Position numbers and translations under genes: made by a program
Notes under the pieces: model-generated
What the model was told of the DNA's origin: nothing
Database searches by the model: none
What the model saw: the letters and a program-made list of their open reading frames with translations, nothing else
Part shown: in pieces, positions 12,170-23,309 of the stretch
How positions within the stretch are numbered: the stretch's first letter is position 1
Layout: every line of letters starts with the position of its first letter
NCBI RefSeq assembly: GCF_004664715.2
Contig: NC_051068.1
Location: forward strand, 14,334,798 to 14,398,797
Reading direction: 5' to 3'
Source of the DNA: Peromyscus leucopus
Taxonomy: Eukaryota > Chordata > Mammalia > Rodentia > Cricetidae
DNA length: 64,000 bases

Positions 12170-12345
12170 GGCACCAGCCATCACGGAGGGAAGTCATTGC
12201 CACAGGAGCATGGGCCAGCGGGCCACATGGCACCCGCTGTCAGGAACTGTGAGAGGTGAGCAGGAAGTGGGCCCACTTTAGTGGCCTCCTGAGAGACTCC
12301 GCCTTCTAAGGGTGCTGCCAGCTGGAGCCTGCGTGTTCAAAGACT
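12170..12345 (+). mobile_element. MaLR-like LTR fragment
   Basis: The order 'cggagggaagtcattgccac', 'aggagcatgggccag', 'cacatggcacccgctgtcag' and the 'ctccgccttctaagggtgct' segment resembles the middle of rodent MaLR LTRs. The ends are not defined. Confidence 0.4.
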
Positions 12346-12349
12346 GGGG

Positions 12350-12440
12350 CCTGCATCACGGGCATTCTCTGGGAGCTTGTCAGAAAACGGAACCTCGTCT
12401 GGCCCTACCCTGAAGGACCCTGCTGTGGTCTGAGCTCAGA
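12350..12440 (+). mobile_element. MER5A-like hAT DNA transposon fragment
   Basis: 'tctgggagcttgtcagaaaa' followed by 'ctggccctaccctgaagga' resembles the MER5A body ('ctgggagcttgttagaaat...'). It is a short and diverged match, and no terminal repeats were recognised. Confidence 0.4.
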
Positions 12441-13020
12441 AGCTGAGCAGGGCAGGGCTTCTTACTATCAAGATGAGAGAATATAGAATCCTCTGCGTTC
12501 CAGGAACCCACTCATTCTAAATTCACACTGCTGTCAAGATGCTTAGTGGAAAAACCCAGGACAAAGGGAGCACATGAATGTGAGCCTCTTACTCACATTC
12601 ACTGTTGTGTAGGTTGATAGTTGTGATGCTTTGTAAACGGCCTTCACTGTCTTAAGTTTGTTCGTTTGTGCCGGAGATTGAACCCGTTGTCCTATGTAAT
12701 GCTCAGCTTGTCACCACTGAGCTACAGCCTAGACCTGTTTTCTTCAACTGTATTTCCAGTCTCTGTTTTAATCAGCTCCAAGACTAAGACGTTCCTGGGA
12801 CTTTGTGTTTCAAGTATTTCCTGTCAGAATATTTCAGTGAAAACACATTAGCATTTCTATTAATATTTCAAATGATACAAACCAAACAAAATCAGTTGGT
12901 TTTGACGAATGTGTTTCAGCATCTCTACCTCTGTCCTCAGAGCATGGCAGAGCTGTACATAATTACAGAAGATTTTGATACAACAGCAGCTGTTTTTATT
13001 GTTTTCCAGAACTTTTTTTC
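12441..13020. other. Unique stretch with one ID-like fossil
   Basis: Apart from the ID-like fragment at 12665-12735, no gene or repeat was recognised. Confidence 0.4.
12665..12735 (-). mobile_element. ID-type SINE fragment
   Basis: The plus strand reads 'gccggagattgaaccc', then 'caccactgagctacagcc'. This is the reverse of the ID tRNA-Ala-derived body ('agctcagtggtagag...' and 'gggttcgatccc'). The middle is scrambled, so it is an old copy or the head of a B4. Confidence 0.6.
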
Positions 13021-13024
13021 TTAA

Positions 13025-13220
13025 CATTTTAGTTGACATGAAATTGTAACTACTTATAGGAAACATATGTGTCCGTGCAGGTATATATTATATAGTGTTC
13101 AGATTTGGGTAAATCTCTCTTTTAAGACTGGAACCTAATAACTTGGTTATTTTATTTTATTATTTGAACATTTGTTATTTTATTGTGGTAGAAACATTAA
13201 AACCCTTCTTTCAGCTTGAA
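13025..13220. mobile_element. Old LINE-1 (L1M-like) fragment
   Basis: 'ttaacattttagttgacatg', 'cttataggaaacatatgtgt' and 'ttgaacatttgttattttatt' followed by 'tgtggtagaaacattaaaac' follow a stretch known from ancient mammalian L1 copies. Orientation was not settled. Confidence 0.4.
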
Positions 13221-13540
13221 AAAAAAAGGTGTTTCGTGTGCATGAGAAACTCACTGGGTGAAGTTCAGGGAGGGCCTGTTGGTCCAAATGACCTCCCGGA
13301 GTCCTACAGCAGGCGGTTCAATGGTGAGCCACCTTCCAGTGTAGATGGCAGACAAGAGATGAGTTCCTTTCAGAGGAGACTCTCGCTCCTGTTTTGTTCT
13401 TCAGCGAGCAGGGGTTGTCTGTCTTGTTGGGAACTGCACCGCAGATGTTCAGGACCTGGCGCATCCTGAGCAAGTGCTCCTCCACCGAGCGACATTCCAG
13501 TCGGCGACTAGAGCTGGGATGGAGAGTTTCTTGTTCGGTT

Positions 13541-13674
13541 TGGTTTGCTGTTGCTTTCTGAGACAGGGTCTCCCTGTGACCCGGGCTGGCCTTGAACTCC
13601 CTGTAGTACTACTGCTCGTCAGTTCCCCAAATACTAGGGTGACAGACACGGGCCACTGCTTCCATCAGCCTGAC
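13541..13674 (-). mobile_element. B1 SINE, decayed
   Basis: The plus strand shows 'gagacagggtctccctgtg', 'gggctggccttgaactccct' and 'agggtgacagacacgggcca', the reverse of a B1 with many changes in the right half. Confidence 0.75.
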
Positions 13675-14699
13675 CCCAGTCTGTGTAGAGAGGCATGTTT
13701 ATATGCGGGTACAAGTCATGTTGAACTCTTCATTCTTCATATTTAGAAGACTAGCGTGGATTTGAAAGCCATGGGAGAGAAACTTGATGTAACCTTTCTG
13801 TGAAGTCATAGAATTTCTCTGCTCACCCTTTCTGCTTTGTAGTTTGGAGCTGACAATAAGACACAAAGCGATTTCAAAGAAGTGAAATGTGTCTCAAATT
13901 AGGTATTCTTGGCTCTGCTGAGGCAAAACAATTTTTATTATATTTCTATAAAATTAGTCCCCAGGTCCATCTACATGGAGGGTGATTATTCAGATCTTTA
14001 TTTTATTTTAATAAATAAAATAATTCTTGTAATTACTTTCGAAGTCATTTTCTTTTGCTTTTGGCTGTAAAAGTTGCTTCAAATGTTGTTGGCTTTAAAC
14101 AATTAAACTTCCAAGATTTCACTGGACTATCACTTACAGAGCAGGGAATCCTGAACTGGTATTCACGGATGCCGTTTGGAAAGTTTCCAACAAGTTAGTT
14201 AAAAGCTGCATCCTTCCTGTTAGACCTATCCCTCAAGGCTCCTTATGTGCGGCCTGCTACACTCTCCTACACAAAACCACCTCTGTGACTTGATAATTTT
14301 GCTGGTGGTTTTTGGTGTTTATCACTGGGGACTGGAGATGAGCATCCAGCACCCTGTGGTCAGAGGCCAGGAGCATTTATGAATATCATCAAATACCCAG
14401 GACACCCCAACTGCAATCTCCCCAGATTATCCTTCATGCAGACCTCCAGAAGCCTGGGTTAAGCATGTGGTTAAGCATGGTTGCACATGAAGATGTTATT
14501 CAACAACTCTTGGACTCAAAACTTGCAGAAGGCTAAGTTCAGAAGCAGCATTGCATGAAAGGGTCAAAATCTGGCTTCTGAAGGAACACAAACCCAGCAG
14601 AATGTATGTAATGCTGTGAATGTCGGAGATAAGTCTGGGCATCCCCCCTTCCATTTTCCTAATCACCTCAGCCATTGGGTAGGCTTCTTGTTAATGGAA

Positions 14700-15240
14700 G
14701 CAAAGCAAAATTCTGTCGTGAAAATATTGGATATTCCAATTAATAAATTCCAAATAAAAGTGGAATTAAGCTAAAAATGATAAAGAGCCCTCGAGTGGCT
14801 TTTGATTAGAAACTACTGTGGCTCCTTGTCTGGGCTGCAGCGCCAACCAGGCAGCAGCTGCTGATAATTTGGTGCAAGTAATTGTAGAGCCAATAAGTTG
14901 AAGAAGTGCTTATTAAAAAGAAACGGCTTTCCTATCTGCGTGTAAGTTCAATTGAGTAATGCACTCTACATGCGGTCTGACACTGGGTAAATTATACACC
15001 TGATTTAAAAACACTCCATCCAGAAGAGCTCCTATTTTGCTCATCCATAAAATTTTTACTTTCTCCATCGCTACTTGCAGCAATGTAGGCATAATATCTA
15101 TCAAATTAGGCTTGGAGGACGTCTCAGTCTGGCACCCCGCAGGCTGGAAACATGTGCTTAATATTACAGCAGTGCTTTTAACCCCGTGAGTGCCCGGGCT
15201 TAGCCCGCACAGGCACAAGGGATGTGCAGCTCTCTCCTCC
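14700..15240. promoter_or_regulatory. Candidate conserved non-coding element
   Basis: This segment is free of recognisable repeats and packed with homeodomain-type cores (CAATTAATAAATTC near 14738, TAATTG near 14878, CAATTGA near 14949). It also has CAGCAGCTGCTG (two overlapping E-box-like CAGCTG half sites, 14852-14863) and CCAAT at 14890. Such composition is typical of deeply conserved developmental enhancers. A 109-codon minus-strand open frame at 14913-15242 lies inside and shows no known domain. The function is inferred, and conservation is untested. Confidence 0.4.
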
Positions 15241-15504
15241 ACCTACTCAGGAAGTCATCCAAGATAAAGGGTGGGGGTGGGACCTGGGGGGGAGCCACTA
15301 GGCAGAGAAGTAAATACTGGATTTTAAGGGAACTCGGGCAAAATGAAGTGTCCTGACTACTGTTCCATAATTCTCAAAAACACGTATGCCATGCAAACGT
15401 CTGAAACCAGACCATTCTGTGTTAACTAATAAGCCGTGAAAGGTGGGGCACAGCATACAGTGACAGCATGTTCTGGGGAACTCTGGGGAAGGTGACTGCA
15501 GGGT

Positions 15505-15560
15505 GTGTTTTATTTACATATGTAAATATCCAGGTGACTAATTAATTCTAATAAACAGTC
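15505..15560. promoter_or_regulatory. Palindromic FOX/E-box/homeobox motif cluster
   Basis: 15511-15528 is a perfect 18-base palindrome, TATTTACATATGTAAATA. It is two inverted FOX-type cores (TATTTAC and GTAAATA) around a CATATG E-box. Within 30 bases follow CAGGTG (15531-15536), TAATTA (15539-15544) and ATAAACA (15551-15557, a third FOX-type core in reverse). The motifs are seen directly; binding is inference. Confidence 0.4.
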
Positions 15561-16173
15561 CCTTCCTTCTATCTTAGGCCTGGCAGGCAGTATGTATACC
15601 AGATGTGAAACATACAGCAGTCAATGCATATGCTTTCTTGCCACCAAAGCATTAAGCAAAAGGATCAGGCTTTCCACAGACCCCCAAAATAGGATGGAGA
15701 CATCACGAGCACCCTCAACACATTGTTCTGATTTGTTCCTTTACTTGGGAAGACAGTGCCTGCCCCAGAGGCTCCTGAGCACCCCGCTCCCCACTTTCCA
15801 CCCCACAGTGCCACCCTGTTGTTGTAGAGCTAGAAACACATGCACACACCTGTACCCTCAGCCTGAGGCTGCGGGGCATCTTCTCTCCCCCTTCTTATTT
15901 TATGACCCCGAGTGTAGCCTGCTACCCAGAGCGTCAATGAGAAAAGTGCACTTACTAGAGAATTCTGAGCCCATTGTCCTGTATTTAATCTGGATCTAAA
16001 AGGACACACTGATGTATTGGTTGTAATTTAGCTCAGTGTGGAGTGCTGTGGACACCGACGTTCTTCTGATGGCCTACATTTTGTTATAAATGTTTTGTGT
16101 GATTGGTTACTGGGACTTTCGTCCCCTAAAAGAGGGTCTCTGCTCTCAGGGCATTGACAAGCTAGGCTCTAGG

Positions 16174-16396
16174 CAGTGGTTCTCAACCTTCCTAGTGCTG
16201 TGACCCTTTAATGCAGTTCCTCTTGTTGTGGTGACCCCCAAACATACAATTATTTTTATTGATACTTTATAACTGTAATTTTGCCATTGTTCTGAATTGT
16301 AAAATAAATATCTGTGTTCTCTGATGGTCTTAGGTGACCCCTGTGAAAGGGTCATCCAACCCCCAGGGGACACAACCTACAGGTTGAGAACCACTG
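16174..16396 (+). mobile_element. URR1 hAT-Charlie DNA transposon, complete
   Basis: A 223-base element starts CAGTGGTTCTCAAC (16174-16187) and ends GTTGAGAACCACTG (16383-16396), perfect 14-bp terminal inverted repeats. The inside ('gctgtgaccctttaatgcag', 'ttataactgtaattttgcc', 'gtgacccctgtgaaagggtc') matches the rodent URR1 family. The 8-base flanks GCTCTAGG and ATCCTAGG agree at five of eight positions with the CTCTAG-like target preferred by hAT elements. It is non-autonomous, with no transposase. Confidence 0.88.
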
Positions 16397-16429
16397 ATCC
16401 TAGGGTCAACTGGATCCCCAAAACTAGAA

Positions 16430-16680
16430 TAAATGTGAGGAAAGAGAAAGAAAAGGAGAGGCCGAGGGGTGACAAATGAAAGTAGAGAGAGGGGATGGAG
16501 GAGAAATGAGCAAGGAACAATCTAGAACAAGAAACAGATATAAACGCAAGAGAAACACGAGACACTAGAACACCAGAATCACTGAAGGAACAGGGCCACC
16601 GAGGCTCCGAGAGCTGTAGATGGATGAGCCTGGGGAACAGACCACTGAGTGAGGAGGGAAGGCAGAAGGGACACGCAGCC
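16430..16680. repeat. Purine-rich (GA-rich) low-complexity region
   Basis: The plus strand is strongly enriched in A and G for about 250 bases, with blocks such as 'ggaaagagaaagaaaaggag'. The opposite strand therefore gives a long serine/leucine-rich open frame (16377-16850, 157 codons) that is a composition artefact. Confidence 0.6.
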
Positions 16681-18125
16681 ACATTACCTGAAGTCTGTGG
16701 AGTAAATCTTTGGTAGAGCGGAAGTGAGAGTGTAGGGCTTCTTCCACAGAGCTTCACAGGAAGGTGGGAGCTGGATGTTCTCTTTGGGTGAGAGAATCTT
16801 GATGTGGACACAATGGAAGGGTAGATTTGATTCTGGCTGCCCGCCATCACTGTGAGCAGATTAGCCCCAGTGTTCCTCCTTCAAGGGGTAGTTGTAAGAG
16901 AGTATCTCCAGCCATACCTGAGAGGGATAAGCACTTCCGTGTGCTTGTGCTTGGCAAATGACAGGGAGGTTAGTCCAGACGGGAGAAGTTCAAAGACTCT
17001 CCGGTGAAAGTTTCTCTGTATTTTTTGAGCTTCTTGCAAGGTGCATTTAAAACCCAAATTACTTAGAGCCTGCAGTGAAGAAAATTGCCATACACATCAG
17101 CACAGAATGTTCTGACAGTCCTATTCCTAGGTACAGCTAGGTAAAATTACAGGACTCTAAGAAGTTAAAGGAATTTACTGACCAGATGGCAAACTTATTT
17201 CTGCTAAGTTCCACATCTTCGTGGAGCGTGGCAGATCATACTCCAAGCTCATTCCAGAATACCCGGAGCCAGCCAGGGCTTACTTTTCTTTGAATCTAAC
17301 CCCACCTTCTACACCCCCACCTTCCCTGAGGAGCTCAGGAAGTTAATCTGTAGAATCTGTCTACTTTCTTCTGCTTCTCAATTGATGTAAGGTTAGGGAG
17401 AGCAGGGTTGATTTAATGGAGCCGTCAGATGGTCTTTCCCTTGAGCATTTCTACTGATGCATCATTGCTTATTAACTGGCTGGGGAATGCTGCTCAAACT
17501 TGGAAAGGCTGCATGTGAACTTTCTTACTTCTTCCTTCATTCCATTTAGATATATCTTTCATTTCAAAGGATTGCAGAATTGTTTTTTAAAACTCAGTAT
17601 AGAAAAATAGATATATAGGAAGTTATAACAAATAGTTTTTCACAAAGAAACATAGATACTTTTCTCAGCGACCAACACACTGATCTTGGTTTACTTTTCA
17701 TTCTCCTGTGTGAGGAAGGAGGATGCTAACACATATTACTTAATTTTAAGCTGCACTTTGGTAAGGAATCCTGATGGTTGCCTGTGAGGGTGCTTCATCA
17801 GCAAACAGATGTTCTTATCATATTTGTGGCACAAGATGCTTCATAGACCCTCCCCAGAGTTTACTATGATGAGACCTGGGGGGAATTCTGGGATCTTGTA
17901 GATTGGTGTTGGAGTAAACACAGCGGCCTTGAAAGGCACAAGGTGCTAGCCGAGGGGCAGTACCTCCTGTATAAGAATTCCAGGTCTACTCTTTGCAGCC
18001 ACTTGAAACAGTCTCTTTCCAGTTTTAGCCTTCTTTCATCATTTCCCAAGCCTCATCCTTTAGCAGTTACTGCCCGTCCCCAGATGCTCTCCCTGTTTCA
18101 TTTTCACTTGGGTTTGGATGTGCGG
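16681..18125. other. Unique non-coding stretch
   Basis: No gene or secure repeat recognised. Confidence 0.4.
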
Positions 18126-18127
18126 CT

Positions 18128-18248
18128 TGTTTGGTTGGTTTTCGTAGACTCTGGAAGTGTAGACTAGGCTGGCCTTGAACTCAATATCTATCCTCTTGAC
18201 TTAGCTGCCCACATACTGGTATTATGGACATTCGCCACCAGGTGTAGT
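18128..18248 (-). mobile_element. B1 SINE, strongly decayed
   Basis: The plus strand has 'gactaggctggccttgaact', then 'actggtattatggacattcg' and 'ccaccaggtgtag', the reverse of a B1 with many substitutions. Confidence 0.65.
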
Positions 18249-18354
18249 AACTTACTTATGTTGTATTTTATTTTAAATAACAGTATCTACAAGGTAACAT
18301 AATCCTTTCCTAATCGTTCCAAATCACTCAGCTTCCTTGTCCATTAAATCCCGC

Positions 18355-18430
18355 CTCTGCAGCCTCTTTGGTCTCAGTTTTCTCATCTGTAGATGGCAGA
18401 CATGGTGCTTTTATGTCACTGAACACAGCT
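18355..18430 (+). mobile_element. MIR-like fragment
   Basis: 'tctcagttttctcatctgta' followed by 'gatggcagacatgg' resembles the MIR core. It is short and could be chance. Confidence 0.35.
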
Positions 18431-19481
18431 ACAAGATTAATCTAATAAGAACTTCATGCTCAGCATAGAAGAATTAAAGCAGTTAGCTTGATGGTCAAGA
18501 TAAATAGAATAATAAGAAAACTAGTTGAATGCCTGAGAGCAGAATGGGTCTCATACACTTGACTAAGTAGATTATTCCCAAACTTGCTGATACTTCTCCC
18601 TTTAAATCAACTGACTAGGATAGGGCAGCCTGGGCAGGCGGGCTGTGCAGGTAGACACTCAGACCTGCTTGAAGGAATGAGCCTCAGAGGTGCTACGTTA
18701 TTTTAGTCACCTTCTTTATCCTTTGTGAATTATTTCGAAAGTTTGCTAAAGAAGGATTTGTTACTGTTATTTAAAAGAAAACATGCTACAAACACATTGT
18801 GGGAAACCAGAGTTGCCGACAGGGAGAGGAGAGATCTCATCAGAGGGTAAAGACACCTTGAACTTATTGGACATTTAGGATCCAGCTTTGTGATACAGGT
18901 TCTGTGTGTTTTATTTTATTAACAAGCCTGATGGTAGGTGTCAGCATCATCCTGTTTATAGACTGAGCCTGGGACATGAGCGAGGCTGAAACTGTCCCCA
19001 AGTCTTGGAACTGGTTGCAGACCATCTCAAGATGGTTCTAAAACTCCTCGCTCTTACCCTTAGCTTGTAGACCTCTGAGTCAAGTGGACAGCTTCTTGCC
19101 TTGGGAGTCTGCGTCAGGAACTCCTGCTCTGAGTTAGTTAAAGCAAATCTAAAAAGAGATCAAAATAGCCTTCCATGCTAACTCACTAATTGAGCAATGA
19201 ACTGTGCCTGTAGCCCTGCCGTCTCCTCTTCACCCTCAAATGCCACCCGACCTGCAGTTTACCCTGGTCATGGGCTTTGTTTTCCCATATGGAAGTGCAC
19301 CCTTGGGTTCCCCAGGGAATTCCAGAAGAGCTAGAGATGGTTTATCCCTACTCCTCTTTTTACCTGTGTCCTTCCTTGAAAGAATGTACAAATTCAGGAT
19401 GGAATAAACATTAATATTTAAAATAAAGAGTAAATAGCAGGTTTCAGTTTTTTTTTTAAGATGAGAAATATCTAGTAATTT
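18431..19481. other. Unique stretch, possible MIR trace
   Basis: A weak minus-strand MIR resemblance lies at about 18925-19015 ('cagcatcatcctgtttatag' and 'gaggctgaaactgtccc'). Otherwise nothing was recognised. Confidence 0.3.
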
Positions 19482-19830
19482 TTAGTTACTTTAATTGTTG
19501 CTGTCCACAAATACCTGATAAGAAGTGATTTACGGCAGGGGAGGTGGGGAGGATTTCTTTTGGTTCACAGTTTGAGGAAATACAGTCCTTCATGGCAGGG
19601 AAGACACGGCACTGTAGGAGGCCAACTCATTATATAGTGTTTACAGAGAACCCATAGGAAATGGTCCAGGCTGTAAAACCTGAAGACTGGATCCCAGTGA
19701 CCCACTTGCTCCAGCGAGGCACCACCTTCTGAAGATTCTACAATCTTCCAAAATAGCTCCTCCAATTGAGGACCGAATGTTCAAATATATGAACCTGTGG
19801 GGGAATGTTTCACACTCAAACCATCCACCG
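19482..19830 (+). mobile_element. Rodent MaLR-type LTR
   Basis: The order is 'aaatacctgataagaagtga', 'ttggttcacagtttgagg', 'aaatacagtccttcatggca', 'agtgacccacttgctccagc' and 'ttcaaatatatgaacctgtg', ending with 'cactcaaaccatccac'. This is the typical order of ORR1/MT-class LTRs. It is a solo LTR with no internal part. Confidence 0.6.
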
Positions 19831-20396
19831 TGCATTCCTAAAACCCTCCTGAGACCCCAGAAGTGGTCTTTGTGAAGAATCCCTGGCTCTGCATGGTCCC
19901 CTGCTCAGCTCCCTCCTGACAGTACCTACAGCACAGCCCATCACGGCCCTAGTCTCAAGAAAGAATGTCCTAGGAATAGTTTGCTCTCATATACTAAGTC
20001 TGGAAATTAATATTAGAAGACAAAACGAGTCACAGAAAGACTTGAAAAGATGGGCTTGGAATTAGACAAGGAAGACAGAGACGGTGGTGACAGGTGGCAG
20101 AGCCCATGTGCATCACAGCAGGGGGATCTTCCTGAGTGGGCTGATGATGCCCCAGGGACCACGGCAGCTGAAGGTTGTTAGAAAGGGGATGTGTCTTCAG
20201 GCCTCTAGTCTACCTTTGTTCTTGTTGACTTGACAGGGCATCTCTTGATCTGTGCTTGGCCCTCATGCTTCCAGAGGCTTCCATCCTGTGGATCTTAGGT
20301 CAGGGAGGCAGGGAGGGGAAGCAGTTCAGATCTCAGCAGCAGACACAGAAAATCAAAGTTGTCGTTCATATTCTGCCCACTTAAAAACAATTAGAG

Positions 20397-20545
20397 CATT
20401 TGGTCACATTCATCTGTAATCCCAGCACTCAGGATGCAGAGGAAGGAGGACAGCCTCAGGTTCAAGGCCGGCCTGATTTACATCTGAGTACTAGGCCACT
20501 CTGAGCTACATATAATGAGAGTCTGCCTCACAAGAGAAAGAAAGG
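20397..20545 (+). mobile_element. B1/B4-type SINE
   Basis: 'tctgtaatcccagcactcag' (near 20413), 'gttcaaggccggcctgattt' and 'gagctacatataatgagagt' followed by 'ctgcctc' and an A/G-rich tail give a plus-strand B1-like SINE with an old sequence. Confidence 0.7.
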
Positions 20546-20599
20546 GAGGAAAGAAGGCAGAGAAGAGAGGAGGGTGGAGAGAGTAAGAAGAGGAACCGC

Positions 20600-21480
20600 A
20601 GAAGCCAGGACCAAGACGAGCCATAGGTTTAAACTCAACAGACACTGGATGTCTTGAGCTCAGGGCTGCGGATGCGTGAGACGATGAGGCGATACTCAAA
20701 CAGGGCTCAGCCGATGCTCTGTCGATGGAGTCTCACGGTGCTGCCTTCTCACACACCCAGGGGAGCTAGCTGACTCCAATTTTATTGACAACAATAATAA
20801 TAAATATTTCTCAAGCCCCAGAGTAGCATGCATTGTATACTCAGATGTTTTCAGGAGCACCCTAAGCATTGTATTTAGCTCTTTACAGAAGTACCTTGGT
20901 ACTGTGCATTGCACTAGGTCCTTGGCAGGAACACTCTGGTACTAAAACCTGTACTGAGCCCTTACTTGGTCTCATGAAGTTGGAGTTTTTCCTTTTGTTT
21001 GAACCAAGAGCACTGGTGTAGAAAGCAAGCTGGCCCTCCCCAGTCAGGCAGCTGGAAGGCTGGGATGGGAATTTTTGTCCAGGTCTGATGTTCTAACCAT
21101 GAATCCATATTTAGTACCTTGCTCTAGAGCATTGAACTAGCAGCAAAGGATATCGCTATCCTCAAAACTCAGGTTCTTTTCACAAAGTCCCATCGAGTGG
21201 CCATAACAAGAAGCCATATGCAGTGTGTGCATGGTGGAAAGGTCTGGTCATGACTTGGGTCCAGGCTCACTGCGGCTCTAGGTCTCTAGGCTTTCCAAAT
21301 CACTCCTCTTAGGAATGGCAGAAGGGCCCCCTCCTCTGCCCACTCCACTGGGATACAAGACTCAAATGCACCACACACGGTATGTAAGAGGGTTAAGGTG
21401 TTCTTCAGCACTTTCATGTGCTTGTTAAAAGCATCGAGATGGTTTAAATTCTTACCAAATCTATATTGTTATATGTTATA
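20600..21480. other. Unique stretch with possible MIR trace
   Basis: Around 20790-20930, 'aataataataaatatttctc' followed by 'gtatttagctctttacagaa' weakly resembles a MIR/L2 3' end. No gene was seen. Confidence 0.3.

Positions 21481-21483
<3 letters not shown>

Positions 21484-21527
<44 letters not shown>
21484..21527. repeat. (CA)n microsatellite
   Basis: About 22 uninterrupted CA units, read directly. Confidence 0.98.
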
Positions 21528-21528
<1 letters not shown>

Positions 21529-22150
21529 CATGTGGTTGTACTGCATGCCTCTTACCCACTGGCCCCGAGATCCTGAACTATGCAGTCAATGAAGATAATC
21601 ATTTTACAAGAAGAGTCCCTCTTACACTTTTTCATAACCACAGTTGCATGTAGGGAGTTAGTCCTTGGAAGGACCCCTAAAATGATGCAGCATCTAGGAA
21701 TGAAGAGCATAGAGGAGATTTGAAATGCTTTTCATGAAGGTTTCACTGTACATTTAGCTGAGTAATATATAGGAAATTTGGTACCTTTTAGTCCCAGGGA
21801 CTGAGGAGGCGGAAGCTTGGCAAACATCTGCAACAGAATGGAGCGGGTAGGGCTGATCTGCTGGTTCATTTTTTTCCTTCTTCTTCAAAAAATGATACTG
21901 CTTTATAGCAAAAGAAATTACAGATTTGAGCATAATTTCTGAAAGTTCCCTATGCTTAATTATAATAAATTTTGTGCTATTAAAGGTACTTTTCAACAGC
22001 GTGACATGACAGAGTTATCAGACATTTTACCCTGACTCACAACGATGGGAACAGCAAAACTGGTCGTACGGTATAGAGGTAAGAAAACACCGAGTGAACG
22101 TATGTGACATGACAGCACTACACTAATCACTTTGCCCGTGCTGGGCTGTC
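21528..22150. other. Unique non-coding stretch
   Basis: Nothing recognised. The 80-codon minus-strand open frame at 21754-21996 has no known features. Confidence 0.4.
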
Positions 22151-22151
22151 C

Positions 22152-22310
22152 GATTCCTTAGAACAGTAGTGAGGTACCACTATTGTCCAATTGTTGTGTA
22201 CAGGAAGGCTGAGGTTCGGAAAGAATGGACAATTTATGCAAAGTCGCACAGCTAGGAAGAGTAGGCCTGGACCCAGGCTTATCCAAAGCCTTTCTCCCTA
22301 GACCCTGTTA
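22152..22310 (-). mobile_element. MIR SINE
   Basis: 'ggaaggctgaggttcggaaa', 'gcaaagtcgcacagctagga' and 'ggcctggacccaggc' are the reverse of the MIR core and right half. It is an ancient mammal-wide SINE. Confidence 0.65.
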
Positions 22311-22417
22311 CTGTGAAATGGCAGAGTCCTTCCTCAGAAGGGAGTGGGGGTACACTCAGCTTCCTTGCCTCTGTCGTCTGACTCAGTTCGCTATTCAGAA
22401 CTTGTAGGTTAAGATCC

Positions 22418-22632
22418 TGAGCTGGAGGAATGGCCCAGAGGTTCTGAGTAGTTGCTGCCCTGCAGAGAACTCTAGTTTGCTGGCTCCCAGCACCCATATT
22501 GGGCCCATCACAACTGCCTGTCACTCCAGGTCCAGGAGATCTAATGCCCCCTTCTGGCACCTGTACAGACGTGCATATTCCCACTCATAAGCACACATAT
22601 ATACATGTAATAAAATAAAAATAAAATCTTTT
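22418..22632 (+). mobile_element. B2/B3 SINE carrying a CTCF-like site
   Basis: 'gagctggaggaatggcccag' (A-box side), 'ctggctcccagcacccat', 'tgcccccttctggcac' at 22545-22560 and an A-rich tail ('aataaaataaaaataaaatc') define a plus-strand B2/B3. The 22545-22560 segment is, on the minus strand, GTGCCAGAAGGGGGCA, close to the CTCF consensus core. Rodent B2 copies are known carriers of CTCF sites. Binding here is inference. Confidence 0.8.
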
Positions 22633-22639
22633 AGAGAAA

Positions 22640-23300
22640 GTGATCTGATTATTGAGGGGGTGTGATCTTTTTCTGCTTCCAATGTTTTTCAGGAGGCCAG
22701 GTGTTAGATATTGATTGGGCACTTGTTATAGACTCGGCATGATGCAGGGTACTGATAAAGCACAACTATGATAAGGTCTCCTAAGGAGCTCAGCGTATAA
22801 GGTAAACTAAGGCATAGAGTGGTAAGTGACTGAGCCACCGAGGGAGACCCAGGTGCACAGAAAGGCAGGGCTGGAGTAAGACAGCACGGAGAAACACATT
22901 ATAGTCTGTTCAGAGAGAGCTTAAGGAGGTTTTCATTTTGCCAGGACCAAATTCATTTCTCAATGAACTCATCTATTTCCTGATAGCTTTTCTATACTTG
23001 GCCCCAAAGCTGTGAGGCCCACTGTCAATCTACTGGGACACAGTGACTCCGTAGGCAGCTTATCAACTCTGCTTTTAATGGAGAGACGATTGTGAAAAAT
23101 TGGGAGGAAGGAGAAGAGCTTTATGCTACCCTCTCCGGGAGAGGGGATTTGCCAGAGCCAGTCCATTGTTACCATATTTTTTGTGTGTTTTCTCTACATC
23201 CTATCGATTTGTTTGTATATACTGGACCTGAACCAAATTTAGTAAGACACAATAATAATTGCAGCTATGTGTGAAGAGATGCAAGAAGCCTGGGCAGCTG
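22640..23300. other. Unique non-coding stretch
   Basis: No gene or secure repeat recognised. Confidence 0.4.
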
Positions 23301-23309
23301 AACAGCACC

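Larger units (their letters stand above)
13675..16170. other. Unique stretch holding a candidate enhancer block
   Basis: No gene was seen. The segment at about 14700-15240 and the motif cluster at 15505-15560 are described separately. The rest, including 15590-16000 with a 135-codon plus-strand open frame, shows no protein-family signature and no secure repeat. Confidence 0.4.

Noticed and set aside
12665..12735. tRNA gene
   Set aside because: The tRNA-like boxes belong to an ID-type SINE fragment; no cloverleaf can be formed.
15592..15999. 135-codon plus-strand frame
   Set aside because: No recognisable domain, no codon-level protein character and no flanking splice signals that stand out.
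16377..16850. 157-codon minus-strand open frame
   Set aside because: It reflects the purine-rich plus strand (serine/leucine/phenylalanine bias) and shows no domain or splice context.
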